Source: Nocardioides sp. Root240 (GTDB taxonomy: Bacteria; Actinomycetota; Actinomycetes; Propionibacteriales; Nocardioidaceae). Taken from it: a stretch of DNA of 64,000 bases. Shown piece after piece: positions 1 through 8,381 of the stretch. The notes beneath the pieces were generated by a model. It was not told where the DNA came from. It searched no databases and saw nothing but the letters and a program-made list of their open reading frames with translations. Each line of letters opens with the position of its first letter. Within the stretch, counting starts at the first letter, position 1. The translations under genes were made by a program, and so were the position numbers. The stretch spans positions 667,916-731,915 of the forward strand of contig NZ_LMIT01000002.1 of assembly GCF_001428825.1 (NCBI RefSeq). The letters run 5' to 3'.

Positions 1-266
1 CGGGTCGCCTCGAGGGCGGCCACCAGCTCGTCGAGGGGACCCTTGGCCTCCTCGGCCACCGAGATCGACATGAACGACGCCAGCACGACCATCACGTCGT
101 ACCTGCCCTCCTTGCCGCGCTTGCCCGGCTTGTGCCTGACCTGCACCTCCCGGTACGACGACACCGGGTTCCGCGCCGCCTCGTCCAGTCCGTTGTGGCG
201 GAACTTCGCGACGGTCGTGCCGTCGAACACGATGGACTCGCCGTTCAGGCCCTTGAGCTCGATCAC
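1..266 (-). CDS. Hypothetical protein, 3' part outside the window
   Basis: The reading frame begins with GTG at 266 and runs off the left edge, giving at least 88 residues (VIELKGLNGESIVFDGTTVAKF...). An in-frame TAG lies 9 bp upstream of the GTG, so no earlier start is possible. A TAGAGT hexamer ends 6 nt before the GTG, which suggests a leaderless transcript. The fragment is soluble in character, with no signal peptide or membrane segment, and has a basic stretch (VRHKPGKRGKEGRYD). I do not recognise the family. It resembles small PH-like or DUF4429-like actinobacterial proteins only vaguely. The gene on its right, on the same strand, ends 40 bp upstream of it. Confidence 0.6.
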   Translation of the reverse strand, partial: MIELKGLNGESIVFDGTTVAKFRHNGLDEAARNPVSSYREVQVRHKPGKRGKEGRYDVMVVLASFMSISVAEEAKGPLDELVAALEAT

Positions 267-272
267 TCCGAC

Positions 273-278
273 ACTCTA
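273..278 (-). promoter_or_regulatory. Probable -10 element of a leaderless promoter
   Basis: TAGAGT (minus strand) is separated by 6 nt from the GTG start of the left-edge gene. This is the spacing expected when transcription begins at the start codon. No Shine-Dalgarno sequence is present. Confidence 0.45.
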
Positions 279-306
279 GGGACGGAGGTCGGAGCCGTCC
301 CGGGAT

Positions 307-579
307 TCAGCGGACCGCGCGGCGCTGGCCGAGTGCCGCGGCGTACGAGACGTCGCGGCCTGCACCGAGGACGTCGACCAGGTCGGCGGCATCGGCGGCG
401 GTGAGCTGGAAGGTGCCGGTGCAGACGTTGTCGCGCCACAGCGACAGCACGACGACATCGCGCTCGGTGTGCCACGCGACGCGCAGCCGACGGCCCTCAC
501 CACGCTGGTCGGCGTACGTCTCCCCCGCCCGCGGGAGCGGCGTGACGCGGCGTCCGCGTCTTGGCAGGGCCTCTTCCAT
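307..579 (-). CDS. Small hypothetical protein (90 aa)
   Basis: A 90-residue protein beginning MEEALPRRGRR. The basic first 35 residues are followed by a compact region (RVAWHTERDVVVLSLWRDNVCTGTFQLTAADAADLVDVLGAG) that looks like a beta-hairpin followed by a helix. Short actinobacterial proteins of this kind are common near regulatory genes, but I cannot name a function. The ATG was chosen because TATACC lies exactly 6 nt upstream (leaderless) and because a much longer open frame extending upstream is antisense to helR. The gene is transcribed divergently from helR, and the rifamycin-associated element lies in the 90-bp gap between them. Confidence 0.65.
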   Translation of the reverse strand: MEEALPRRGRRVTPLPRAGETYADQRGEGRRLRVAWHTERDVVVLSLWRDNVCTGTFQLTAADAADLVDVLGAGRDVSYAAALGQRRAVR

Positions 580-585
580 TTTCAA

Positions 586-591
586 GGTATA
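586..591 (-). promoter_or_regulatory. -10 element, leaderless promoter of the 90-aa gene
   Basis: TATACC on the minus strand lies 6 nt from the ATG at 579, with no ribosome-binding site between them. The rifamycin-associated element at 601-620 begins 9 bp further upstream, so one site could serve both divergent genes. Confidence 0.5.
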
Positions 592-600
592 GCGGAGAGG

Positions 601-620
601 GGGGCTTGCCGCAAGGCCCC
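601..620 (+). promoter_or_regulatory. Rifamycin-associated element (RAE) upstream of helR
   Basis: GGGGCTTGCCGCAAGGCCCC is a near-perfect inverted repeat (GGGGC-TTGC / GCAA-GGCCCC). It matches, from memory, the roughly 19-bp RAE that marks promoters of rifamycin-inactivation genes and helR in actinomycetes. It lies 50 bp before the helR start. The position and the identity of the downstream gene support the call. It implies that helR is induced by rifamycins. Confidence 0.75.
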
Positions 621-669
621 CGTGGTGCCCGAGAATCGCCGCTCCGGACCCGACCCACGGAGTTGACAC

Positions 670-2826
670 GTGCCCCCTGCGCCGACGGCGTTCTCCCTTC
701 CCGACCACCTCTCCGCCAAGGCGGATCCCGCCCTCGTGGCGGACGACGAACGACACTTCGCCGCGATCGCGGCCAGCCTCCGGGCCACCACCGACGAGCT
801 CACCGAGCGACTGGACGACCAGCGCCGACGCGGAGGTGGGCACGGCCAGGCAGCGATGGACCGCGACCTCGAGGTGCACCGGCTGACCTCCCGGCTGCGC
901 ACCCTGCGCCGGTTCACCCTCGACCTGTGCCTGGGCCGTATCGTCGGCGAGGACGACCCCACCCCCGTGTACGTCGGACGGCTCGGCCTGACCGACGAGA
1001 ACGGAGGTCGGCTGCTGGTGGACTGGCGCTCCCCTGCCGCCGAGCCCTTCTTCGCCGCGACCCACGCGCAGCCGATGGGACTGGCCAGCCGGCGTCGGTA
1101 CCGGTGGACGCTCGGCCGGATCACCGACTACTGGGACGAGGTGTTCACGGCCGACGGGCTCGAGGGCAATGCCGCGCTCGACGACCAGTCGGCGTTCATC
1201 GCGAGTCTCGGCGCCAGCCGCTCGCCCCGGATGCGCGACGTGCTCGGCACCATCCAGGCCGACCAGGACGCGATCATCCGGGCTCCCTCGCGCGGCGCGC
1301 TCGTGGTCGACGGCGGCCCCGGCACGGGCAAGACGGTCGTCGCGCTGCACCGTGCGGCGTACCTGCTCTACGAGGACCCACGGCTGGGCTCCGGGCGCGG
1401 CGGCGTGCTCTTCGTGGGGCCGCACGAGCCCTACCTCGCGTACGTCGGCGACGTGCTCCCCAGCCTGGGCGAGGAGGGCGTGCGGACCTGCACCCTGCGC
1501 GACCTGGTCCCCGGAGGGCGCGAGCTCGACCCCGAGCCCGACCCGGCGGTGGCCGCGCTCAAGGCGGACGCCCGCATGGTCGACGCGATCGAGCCGGCGG
1601 TTGCGCTCTACGAGGAGCCGCCCACCGACGGCGTCGACGTCGAGACCGCCCACGGCGACCTGTGGATCGGGCGCACCGAGTGGGCCGAGGCCGTCGGCGC
1701 CGTCGAGCCCGGCACGCCGCACAACGACGGGCGCGAGCAGGTCGTCGACGCGCTGGTCGAGATCCTCCTCGACAAGTACGACGACCTCGAGGGCCTCTCC
1801 CCCGCGACCGTGCGCCGCGCCGTCACCCGCTCCGCCGAGGTCGCGGACGTGCTCGGCAGGGCATGGCCGCTCATCGACCCGGCCGACCTGGTGGGCGACC
1901 TGTGGGAGGTGCCGGCGTACCTGCGCCGCTGCGCGCCGTGGCTCGACGACGACCAGCTCCACGCGCTGAGGCGCGGCGGTCCCCAGCCGTGGACGGCCGC
2001 CGACCTGCCGCTGCTCGACGCCGCCCACCGCAGGCTCGGCGACCCCGAGGCGTCCCGTCGGCGCCGGCGGCACCGGGCCGAGCAGGCAGCGGAGAAGGAG
2101 GAGATGGACCGGGTCGTCGACCACCTCGTCGCGAACGACGACTCGGAGATGATGCTGATGTCGATGCTCCGCGGTGCGGACCTGCAGGGCGCGCTCGCGG
2201 GCTCCGGAGGGGTGCCGGCTGCCGACACCGACACCCTCGCCGGGCCGTTCGCGCACGTCGTCGTCGACGAGGCGCAGGAGCTGACCGATGCCGAGTGGCG
2301 GATGCTGGTCGACCGCTGTCCGTCGCGCAGCTTCACCGTCGTGGGCGACCGGGCCCAGGCACGCCACGGCTTCACGGAGACCTGGGAGGAGCGTCTCGCG
2401 CGCGCCGGGCTGGACCGACTCTCGATCGCGTCGCTGACCGTCAACTACCGCACGCCCGAGGAGGTGATGGCCGAGGCGGCACCCGTGATCCTCGAGGCGC
2501 TGCCCGACGCCAACGTGCCGATGTCGGTCCGCAGCACCGGCATCGCGGTCCGCCGGCTCCCGACGACCGAGCGCGACGCGGTGCTCACCGCCTGGCTGGC
2601 CGAGCACCCCGAGGGCACGGCGTGCGTGATCGGCGACCCGTCGTACCGGGGCACGGAGCGGGTGCGCTCGCTGACGCCGACGCTCGCCAAGGGGCTCGAG
2701 TTCGACCTCGTCGTGCTCGTCGACCCGCAGTCGTTCGGCGGCGGGATCGAAGGAGCCGTCGACCGGTACGTCGCGATGACCCGGGCGACCCAGGAGCTGG
2801 TGGTCCTCACCGACGACGTGGGCTGA
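670..2826 (+). CDS. helR: RNA polymerase recycling motor ATPase HelR (HelD-like, UvrD/Rep superfamily 1)
   Basis: A 718-residue superfamily-1 ATPase of the HelD/HelR group. These proteins insert into stalled RNA polymerase and release it from DNA; actinomycete HelR also displaces rifamycins and gives tolerance. Walker A is GGPGTGKT with its lysine near residue 221. The Walker B/motif II DEAQ is at about 533-536. Motif IV-VI regions follow (VVGDRAQARHGF, LTVNYRTPEEVM, YVAMTRATQELVVL). The N-terminal 150 residues (coiled coil, then RIVGEDDPTPVYVGRLGL) are typical of HelR rather than of DNA-repair UvrD. The GTG start has GGAG 7 nt upstream. The RAE at 601-620 makes rifamycin induction likely. 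The gene ends 3 bp from a convergent gene. Confidence 0.88.
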   Translation: MPPAPTAFSLPDHLSAKADPALVADDERHFAAIAASLRATTDELTERLDDQRRRGGGHGQAAMDRDLEVHRLTSRLRTLRRFTLDLCLGRIVGEDDPTPVYVGRLGLTDENGGRLLVDWRSPAAEPFFAATHAQPMGLASRRRYRWTLGRITDYWDEVFTADGLEGNAALDDQSAFIASLGASRSPRMRDVLGTIQADQDAIIRAPSRGALVVDGGPGTGKTVVALHRAAYLLYEDPRLGSGRGGVLFVGPHEPYLAYVGDVLPSLGEEGVRTCTLRDLVPGGRELDPEPDPAVAALKADARMVDAIEPAVALYEEPPTDGVDVETAHGDLWIGRTEWAEAVGAVEPGTPHNDGREQVVDALVEILLDKYDDLEGLSPATVRRAVTRSAEVADVLGRAWPLIDPADLVGDLWEVPAYLRRCAPWLDDDQLHALRRGGPQPWTAADLPLLDAAHRRLGDPEASRRRRRHRAEQAAEKEEMDRVVDHLVANDDSEMMLMSMLRGADLQGALAGSGGVPAADTDTLAGPFAHVVVDEAQELTDAEWRMLVDRCPSRSFTVVGDRAQARHGFTETWEERLARAGLDRLSIASLTVNYRTPEEVMAEAAPVILEALPDANVPMSVRSTGIAVRRLPTTERDAVLTAWLAEHPEGTACVIGDPSYRGTERVRSLTPTLAKGLEFDLVVLVDPQSFGGGIEGAVDRYVAMTRATQELVVLTDDVG

Positions 2827-2829
2827 CCA

Positions 2830-4254
2830 CTACCTGCGGCGTACGGGCAGCACCACGCCGCGCCCGAGGGCTCGCCACACGTGGCGGTTCGCGACGCCCT
2901 TCGCACCCAGGCCCAGCCGCGCCCGGTAGTGACGCACCGCCCGCGCGGTCGTCCGTCCGTAGTCACCGTCCACCCGCAGGACCCTGCGGCCGGCCGCCAT
3001 GTTGAGGCTGCGCTGCAGGCGGCGGACCGACTCGCCGCGGGCGCCGGTTCGGAGCACCGGGGTTGCGCCCCGCGCGAGCAGCGCGGTCCAGGTGCGGCGG
3101 TCGACGGCCGCCGTCGCCACGAGGCCGTGCCTGCGCTGGAAGCCGCGCACGGCGCGCAGGGTGCTCTCGTCGAAGCGACCGGAGGTCTTCAGCGGATGGG
3201 GCCGCCCCGGCAGCACGAGGCACTGCAGGACCCGGACCAACGGACCTCGTGCTCCCCTGGCCACGGGCCGGGCCCGGACCCGGGCGGCGAGCTGGTCGCA
3301 GCCGGCGGGCGCGCTGGCGGGCGCGGTCGCGCCGAGGCTCACGTAGTTCCAGTCGATGTCCATCCGGACGCCGCCGAAGTCGACGCGGGTGTCCAGGGCG
3401 TACTGGTGGACCCGGCTGGCGCGCATGAACGCCGGGCTGCCGACGTACCTCGCCGGCATGGTGCCGACCCGGTCGACGTAGGCGTACCAGACCACGTCGG
3501 GACGCGCGTAGCTGCGCTTCGTGCGGCTCAACAGGGAGATGCCCGAGCTGACGTGCGAGTAGACGCCGGAGCGGTGGCCGTACCGGTGCAGCTCGCGCGT
3601 CCAGGCCTCGAGGAACGCCAGGGACGACCTCCGGCAGTGACGGCGACCGACGTCGAACGGCTCGATGTCGTAGAAGATCACCTGCGTGCGCGGCACGCGG
3701 AGCGCGCGGGCAGCCCGGACGGCGCGGCGAGCCTCCAGCACTCCCCTGGCGCGGGCCGCGAGGTAGCGGCCCGCGAACCCGGGACGCTGGCTGATCCGGT
3801 GCTCGTAGCCGGTGCAGGACGCCTGCGGACCGACCCAGATCGGGAGCAGCCGCCACCCCGAGCGGACCTGGCGTGCCACCCAGGCCCGCGACAGGTGGCG
3901 TTGCGGACAGGCCCGGTGCACACCGCCGAGGTAGATGCCGACCCCGGTGAAGGGCGAGCTGCGCCGCCACCGGTCCATGGCGCGCTGGCTGGGCGCACGG
4001 CAGGCGTCGAAGGCGTATCCGCTCCAGCCGTGGGCGGCGACCGCGTGCGCCGCCGGAGCCTTCGGCGTCGTCGGTGGAGGTTGCTGCTGTTGCCACGGCA
4101 GCACGGGCACGACCGGAGTTGCTCGAGCCGCCGACGGTACGTCCAGGGGCACCTCCCGTCCGGGACGCGCCGCCACGAGGGCGACCAGCAGGGCGAGCCC
4201 GAGCACCGAGCTGACGAGCACGGGCAGGGGGATCGAGCGGGTGACGACGCGCAT
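2830..4254 (-). CDS. Secreted DUF1906-type glycoside hydrolase-like protein with two peptidoglycan-binding domains
   Basis: A 474-residue exported protein. Residues 1-30 are a signal peptide or anchor (RSIPLPVLVSSVLGLALLVALVAA), then a Pro/Gln-rich linker leads to about residue 75. Residues 75-310 form a TIM-barrel-like DUF1906 (Rv2525c-like) domain: it starts GWSGYAFDACRAPS, contains GVGIYLGG, has the acidic strand VIFYDIEPF, and ends VHQYALD...GVRMDIDWNY. The asparagine-ended DIDWN and the DIE motif resemble GH25-like lysozymes. Two PGB_1-type repeats follow (about 330-400 and 405-470; DESTLRAVRGFQRRHGL and VDGDYGRTTARAVRHYRARLGL). A role in binding or hydrolysing cell-wall glycan is likely; the substrate is unknown. 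It is divergent from the acyl-CoA ligase gene. Confidence 0.8.
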   Translation of the reverse strand: MRVVTRSIPLPVLVSSVLGLALLVALVAARPGREVPLDVPSAARATPVVPVLPWQQQQPPPTTPKAPAAHAVAAHGWSGYAFDACRAPSQRAMDRWRRSSPFTGVGIYLGGVHRACPQRHLSRAWVARQVRSGWRLLPIWVGPQASCTGYEHRISQRPGFAGRYLAARARGVLEARRAVRAARALRVPRTQVIFYDIEPFDVGRRHCRRSSLAFLEAWTRELHRYGHRSGVYSHVSSGISLLSRTKRSYARPDVVWYAYVDRVGTMPARYVGSPAFMRASRVHQYALDTRVDFGGVRMDIDWNYVSLGATAPASAPAGCDQLAARVRARPVARGARGPLVRVLQCLVLPGRPHPLKTSGRFDESTLRAVRGFQRRHGLVATAAVDRRTWTALLARGATPVLRTGARGESVRRLQRSLNMAAGRRVLRVDGDYGRTTARAVRHYRARLGLGAKGVANRHVWRALGRGVVLPVRRR

Positions 4255-4374
4255 GGGACGGGTTCCGCAATCGGAAGGTGATGAGGCCGGCTGATGGTAG
4301 GCACGTCGGTCCTCGCCGTGGAGGTGGAACGCGAGAAATCGGGACCCTCGACCATCGCCTCCCCCGAATCCGTT

Positions 4375-4392
4375 GCGTGACGCGCGTCACGC
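4375..4392. promoter_or_regulatory. Perfect 18-bp palindrome, CRP/FNR-like operator
   Basis: GCGTGACGCGCGTCACGC is a perfect palindrome containing GTGA-N6-TCAC, the pattern recognised by CRP/FNR-family regulators. It ends 15 bp before the acyl-CoA ligase ATG. A nearly identical sequence precedes the 40-residue gene at 20237. The regulator is unknown. Confidence 0.5.
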
Positions 4393-4407
4393 TGCCAGCA
4401 TCTGCGC

Positions 4408-6072
4408 ATGACCGACCCGCTCGCCGTCAGCAGCCTCTGCGAGGCCTTCCAGAACTCCGTCGCGCGCAGCGGCAGCCAGGTCGCGCTGCGCGCCCCGGGT
4501 GGTGAGCAGGAGCTGACCTGGCAGGAGTACGGCGAACGGGTGCGCCGGCTCGCCGAGGGCCTGGCCTCGCTCGGCGTCGGTCCCGAGGACACCGTCGGCA
4601 TCATGCTGGCCAACCGCCCGGAGTTCGCGCTGGTCGACACCGCGGCACTGCACCTGGGCGCGGTGCCCTTCTCGATCTACAACACCTCCTCGCCCGAGCA
4701 GATCGCCTACCTCTTCGGCAACGCCGGCAACAAGGTCGTCGTCACCGAGCAGATGTTCCTCCCGCAGGTCCTGACGGCTGGCACCGGCGTCGAGACCGTG
4801 GTCAGCATCGACGGTGGCGAGGGTGTGATCACGCTGGCCGAGCTCGAGAGCCGAACCCTCGACGGCTTCGACTTCGAGGCGTCGTGGCGCGCGGTCGGGC
4901 CGGACGACGTGCTCACGCTGATCTACACCTCGGGCACCACCGGGCCGCCGAAGGGCGTGGAGCTGACCCACGGCAGCATGCTCGCCCAGCTGCGTGGCGT
5001 GCAGGCGGTGATCCCCGCCCACGACGGCGAGCGCTCGACGTCGTACCTGCCGTCGGCGCACGTCGCGGACCGCTGGGCCGGCCACTACTCCCCCATGGTC
5101 TTCAGCGGGACGACGACCTACGTCGCCGACCCGAAGGCGGTGGTCGCCGCGCTGCCCGAGGTGCGCCCCACGGCGTGGGGCGGGGTGCCGCGGGTGTGGG
5201 AGAAGATCAAGGCTGCGCTCGAGGCGAAGGGCGTGACCGACCCGGCCGCTCTGCCGGAGGACCACCGCACAGCCGTCCGTCAGCTGCTCGGCCTCGACGA
5301 CGTGCGCTACTCCGTGTCCGGTGCCGCGCCCATCGCCCCCGAGGTGCTGGAGTTCTTCGGCGCGCTCGGCGTACCGATCTGCGAGCTGTGGGGCATGTCG
5401 GAGATCTCCTGCTGCGGCATCATCAACCCGCCCGAGGACATCCGCATCGGCACGGTCGGCAAGCCGATCCCCGGCCTCGAGGTGCGCCTGGCCGACGACG
5501 GCGAGCTGCTGGTGCGCGGGCCCCAGCTGATGCGGGGCTACCGCAACCAGCCCGACAAGACCGCCGAGACCATCGACGCCGACGGCTGGCTGCACACCGG
5601 CGACGTCGCCACGATCGACGAGGACGGCTACGTCACCATCGTCGACCGCAAGAAGGAGCTGATCATCAACGCCGGCGGCAAGAACATGTCTCCCGCCAAC
5701 ATCGAGCAGGTCGTCAAGGCCTCCCACCCGTTGATCGGCCAGGCCGTGGTGGTCGGCGACCGCCGCCCCTTCAACGTCGCGCTGCTCGTGCTCGACCCGG
5801 ACGTCTGCGCGGCCTACGCCGAGCAGGCCGGCCTCCCCGACGGGTCGGCCGCCGCCCTGGCCCAGGACCCGAAGGTCCAGGAGCAGGTCGCCACCGCGGT
5901 CGAGGAGGCCAACGCCCGGCTCTCGCGGATCGAGCAGGTCAAGCGGTACCGGATCCTCGCGACCGACTGGCTGCCGGGCGGCGACGAGCTGACGCCGACG
6001 ATGAAGCTGAAGCGGCGGCCGATCGCGGAGAAGTACGCCGACGTCATCGAGGAGCTGTACGCCGAGGGCTGA
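4408..6072 (+). CDS. Fatty-acyl-CoA ligase (AMP-binding, FadD family)
   Basis: A 554-residue ANL-superfamily enzyme that would activate a fatty or aromatic carboxylate to its acyl-CoA through an acyl-adenylate. The phosphate-binding A3 loop YTSGTTGPPKG starts at residue 173. The A5 region is ELWGMSE, the adenylate motif is GWLHTGDVATIDEDGYVTIVDRKKELI, and the C-terminal catalytic lysine region is LTPTMKLKRRPIAEKY. The domain order and the FSIYNTSSPEQIAYLF segment match long-chain acyl-CoA synthetases (FadD11/FadD15-like). The start is preceded by a CRP-like palindrome and a CAGCAT hexamer 6 nt from the ATG, with no clear ribosome-binding site. The gene ends 3 bp from the convergent VOC gene. 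The chain-length preference cannot be read from the sequence. Confidence 0.88.
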   Translation: MTDPLAVSSLCEAFQNSVARSGSQVALRAPGGEQELTWQEYGERVRRLAEGLASLGVGPEDTVGIMLANRPEFALVDTAALHLGAVPFSIYNTSSPEQIAYLFGNAGNKVVVTEQMFLPQVLTAGTGVETVVSIDGGEGVITLAELESRTLDGFDFEASWRAVGPDDVLTLIYTSGTTGPPKGVELTHGSMLAQLRGVQAVIPAHDGERSTSYLPSAHVADRWAGHYSPMVFSGTTTYVADPKAVVAALPEVRPTAWGGVPRVWEKIKAALEAKGVTDPAALPEDHRTAVRQLLGLDDVRYSVSGAAPIAPEVLEFFGALGVPICELWGMSEISCCGIINPPEDIRIGTVGKPIPGLEVRLADDGELLVRGPQLMRGYRNQPDKTAETIDADGWLHTGDVATIDEDGYVTIVDRKKELIINAGGKNMSPANIEQVVKASHPLIGQAVVVGDRRPFNVALLVLDPDVCAAYAEQAGLPDGSAAALAQDPKVQEQVATAVEEANARLSRIEQVKRYRILATDWLPGGDELTPTMKLKRRPIAEKYADVIEELYAEG

Positions 6073-6075
6073 TCG

Positions 6076-6537
6076 TCAGTCGAGGCAGAACTCGTTGCCC
6101 TCGGGATCGGCCATCACGATGTGCCCGGCGCCCATCGGCGGCGCCGGCTCGAAGCGGGCCACCCGGCGGGCACCGAGCCCGACCAGTCGCTCGCACTCGG
6201 CCTCCAGCGCGGCCATCCGCTCCTCCCCCGCCAGCCCGGGGGCGGCGCGGACGTCGAGGTGGACGCGGTTCTTGGCGACCTTCTCCTCGGGGACCTGCTG
6301 GAAGAACAGGCGTGGCCCGACGCCGTCGGGGTCCTCCGCCGCGGAGCGGGAGTTGCGCTGGTCCGCCGGTACGCCGATCCCCTCGAGGAAGGCGTCCCAC
6401 GCCTCCAGCGGGTCCGCCCCGTCGGCCAGGTGGACGCCGGGCGGACCGGGGATCACGTAGCCCAGCGCTTCTCTCCAGAAGCGGGACTGGGCACGGGGGT
6501 CGTGGGCGTCGAAGGTGATCTGCACGTGTCGGCTCAT
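6076..6537 (-). CDS. VOC-family (glyoxalase-like) protein
   Basis: A 153-residue protein with the vicinal-oxygen-chelate fold. It begins MSRHVQITFDAHDPRAQSRFWREALGY, has VHLDVR at mid-length (second half of the fold) and ends HIVMADPEGNEFCLD, the hallmark C-terminal strand of this family. It belongs to the glyoxalase/bleomycin-resistance-like uncharacterised VOC group (Glyoxalase_6 type). The internal ATG at 6537 was preferred over one eight codons upstream because homologues begin with this beta-strand. The substrate is unknown. It lies tail to tail with the acyl-CoA ligase gene. Confidence 0.75.
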   Translation of the reverse strand: MSRHVQITFDAHDPRAQSRFWREALGYVIPGPPGVHLADGADPLEAWDAFLEGIGVPADQRNSRSAAEDPDGVGPRLFFQQVPEEKVAKNRVHLDVRAAPGLAGEERMAALEAECERLVGLGARRVARFEPAPPMGAGHIVMADPEGNEFCLD

Positions 6538-6672
6538 GCCCGCCGTTCTACCGCTCGGCACCGACAGCCGTCGTCCGTTCCTCCCCTGGTTCCGTGCATG
6601 GCGGACGCGGGCCCCTTAGGCGTAGGTTGCGAGACGGGGCCGACGACGGGCCGGCCGGACGGGAGCATCAGC

Positions 6673-7056
6673 ATGCTGCAGGACAGCCAGGTCACCGCGA
6701 ACATCCCGGCAGCCGACCTCGGTCGGGCACGCCGGTTCTACGAGGACAAGCTGGGACTCACCCCGGCCGACGAGAACCCGGGCGGACTGGTCTACCGGGC
6801 CGGAGGCACCGCCTTCTTCCTCTACGAGACCGATCAGGCCGGCAAGGCGGGCCACACGATCGCCCAGTTCCACGTCAGCGACGTCGCTTCCGAGGCCAAG
6901 GACCTCGAGGAGAAGGGCGTGGTCTTCGAGCACTACGACATGCCCGGCATGACCTGGGACGGGCCGGTCGCGAGCATGGAGGGCATGGGGCACGCCGCCT
7001 GGTTCAAGGACAGCGAGGACAACATCCTCTGCCTGGACGACGCGCCGATGCTCTAG
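6673..7056 (+). CDS. VOC-family protein
   Basis: A 127-residue VOC protein: MLQDSQVTANIPAADLGRARRFYEDKLGL, then LYETDQAGKAGHTIAQFHVSDV and HAAWFKDSEDNILCLDD. The layout of two beta-alpha-beta-beta-beta units and the terminal DSEDNILCL strand define the family. The ATG is preceded by GGGAG about 8 nt upstream. It sits alone between a divergent VOC gene and the OYE gene. A small-molecule-binding or detoxifying role is likely. The function is not known. Confidence 0.78.
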   Translation: MLQDSQVTANIPAADLGRARRFYEDKLGLTPADENPGGLVYRAGGTAFFLYETDQAGKAGHTIAQFHVSDVASEAKDLEEKGVVFEHYDMPGMTWDGPVASMEGMGHAAWFKDSEDNILCLDDAPML

Positions 7057-7103
7057 CCGCGGGAGCGGTGAGCCAGGTCTCAGCCGTGGCACTGGCGAAT
7101 TAG

Positions 7104-7119
7104 TATGCTGTGCTGCATA
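7104..7119. promoter_or_regulatory. Imperfect palindrome, candidate TetR operator
   Basis: TATGCTGTGCTGCATA has 5-bp outer arms (TATGC/GCATA). It overlaps a TAGTAT hexamer (7101-7106) and ends 3 bp before the preferred ATG of the OYE gene. The TetR gene is the second gene of the same operon, so autoregulation through this site is plausible. Confidence 0.45.
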
Positions 7120-7122
7120 GTT

Positions 7123-8379
7123 ATGGCCATGACCAAGACCCCGACGGCCGTCGCCGCACTCCAGCAGCCGTTCCCGCTCCCCCACGGCACCGCCCTCCCC
7201 AACCGGCTCGCCAAGGCCGCGCTGAGCGAGAGCCTCTCCCGGCCCGACCACACCCCGGGCACCCGGATCAAGACCCTGTACCGCCGGTGGTCCGACAGCG
7301 GCGCCGGCCTCGTCATCACCGGAAACGTGATGGTCGACCGCCGTGCCATCGGTGAGCCGGGCAACGTGGTCGTCGAGGACGGTCGTTCGCACGCCGACCT
7401 CGTCGAGTGGGCCGACATCATCAAGGCCAACGGCGCGGTCGCCTGGGCCCAGATCAACCACCCGGGCCGCCAGGCCCCGCGCACGCTGACCCCGCGGCCG
7501 GTCGCACCGTCCGCGGTCGCCCTGCCGGAGAGCGGGGGCATGTTCGCGCAGCCGCGGGCGCTGACGGGCGCCGAGATCGAGGACATCATCGCCCGCTTCG
7601 CGGCAACCGCCGGCCATGTGGTCCGCGCGGGCTTCGACGGGGTCCAGATCCACGGTGCCCACGGCTACCTCGTCAGCCAGTTCCTCTCGCCGCTGGCCAA
7701 CCAGCGCACCGACGAGTGGGGCGGTACGCCGGAGAAGCGCCGCCGCTTCGTGCTCGAGGTGGCCCGGGCGATCCGGGCGGAGATCGGCACGGACAAGACG
7801 ATGGCGATCAAGCTCAACTCCGCCGACTTCCAGCGCGGCGGGTTCTCCGAGGACGAGTCCATCGAGGTCGTCCACGCGCTCGCCGCCGAGGGCATCGACC
7901 TGCTCGAGGTCTCGGGCGGCACCTACTCCTCCGCGGCGATGCTCGGCGTCGACCCGACGCTCAAGGAGAGCACCCGCAAGCGGGAGGCCTACTTCCTCGA
8001 CTACGCGCTGCGCGTGCGCGCCGAGCTCCCCGACCTCCCGCTGATGCTGACCGGCGGCTTCCGCACCGCCGAGGCGATGGAGGACGCCGTGGCCAGCGGT
8101 GCGATCGACGTCGTCGGCCTGGGCCGGCCGCTCACGGTCGAGCCGGACGTACCCGGCGCCCTCCTCGACGGTACGACGACCGAGAGCGACGTCCGCCCCA
8201 AGCGCAGCGGCATCAAGCTCATCGACAGCCTGACCGAGCTGACGGCGTACACCGTGCAGATGTGGCGGATGGCCGACGGCAAGGAGCCCGCGCCCCGCCG
8301 TCACCCGGCGCTGAACGTGGCGCAGTACCTCGTCCGCAACGGTCGCGACAGCGTCCGCGTCGGTCGCCGCGGTCTCTGA
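7123..8379 (+). CDS. NADH:flavin oxidoreductase (Old Yellow Enzyme family)
   Basis: A flavin-dependent enoate or nitro reductase of the OYE family, about 418 residues, a TIM barrel binding FMN. Visible motifs are the substrate/FMN region AWAQINHPGRQ, the conserved GFDGVQIHGAHGYLVSQFLSPLANQRTDEWGG block (catalytic His/His-type HGAH), MAIKLNSADF and the phosphate-binding LTGGFRT...VVGLGRPL. There are three nested ATGs (7105, 7123, 7129). 7105 lies inside the -10/palindrome region, so 7123 or 7129 is more likely. The TetR gene follows after 2 nt, forming a two-gene operon. The physiological substrate is unknown. Confidence 0.85.
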   Translation: MAMTKTPTAVAALQQPFPLPHGTALPNRLAKAALSESLSRPDHTPGTRIKTLYRRWSDSGAGLVITGNVMVDRRAIGEPGNVVVEDGRSHADLVEWADIIKANGAVAWAQINHPGRQAPRTLTPRPVAPSAVALPESGGMFAQPRALTGAEIEDIIARFAATAGHVVRAGFDGVQIHGAHGYLVSQFLSPLANQRTDEWGGTPEKRRRFVLEVARAIRAEIGTDKTMAIKLNSADFQRGGFSEDESIEVVHALAAEGIDLLEVSGGTYSSAAMLGVDPTLKESTRKREAYFLDYALRVRAELPDLPLMLTGGFRTAEAMEDAVASGAIDVVGLGRPLTVEPDVPGALLDGTTTESDVRPKRSGIKLIDSLTELTAYTVQMWRMADGKEPAPRRHPALNVAQYLVRNGRDSVRVGRRGL

Positions 8380-8381
8380 CC

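Noticed and set aside
307..2607. A 766-residue open frame antisense to helR
   Set aside because: It is the shadow frame of a high-GC gene. Only its last 90 codons, after the ATG at 579, lie outside helR; the rest is low-complexity Arg/Gly/Val-rich sequence.
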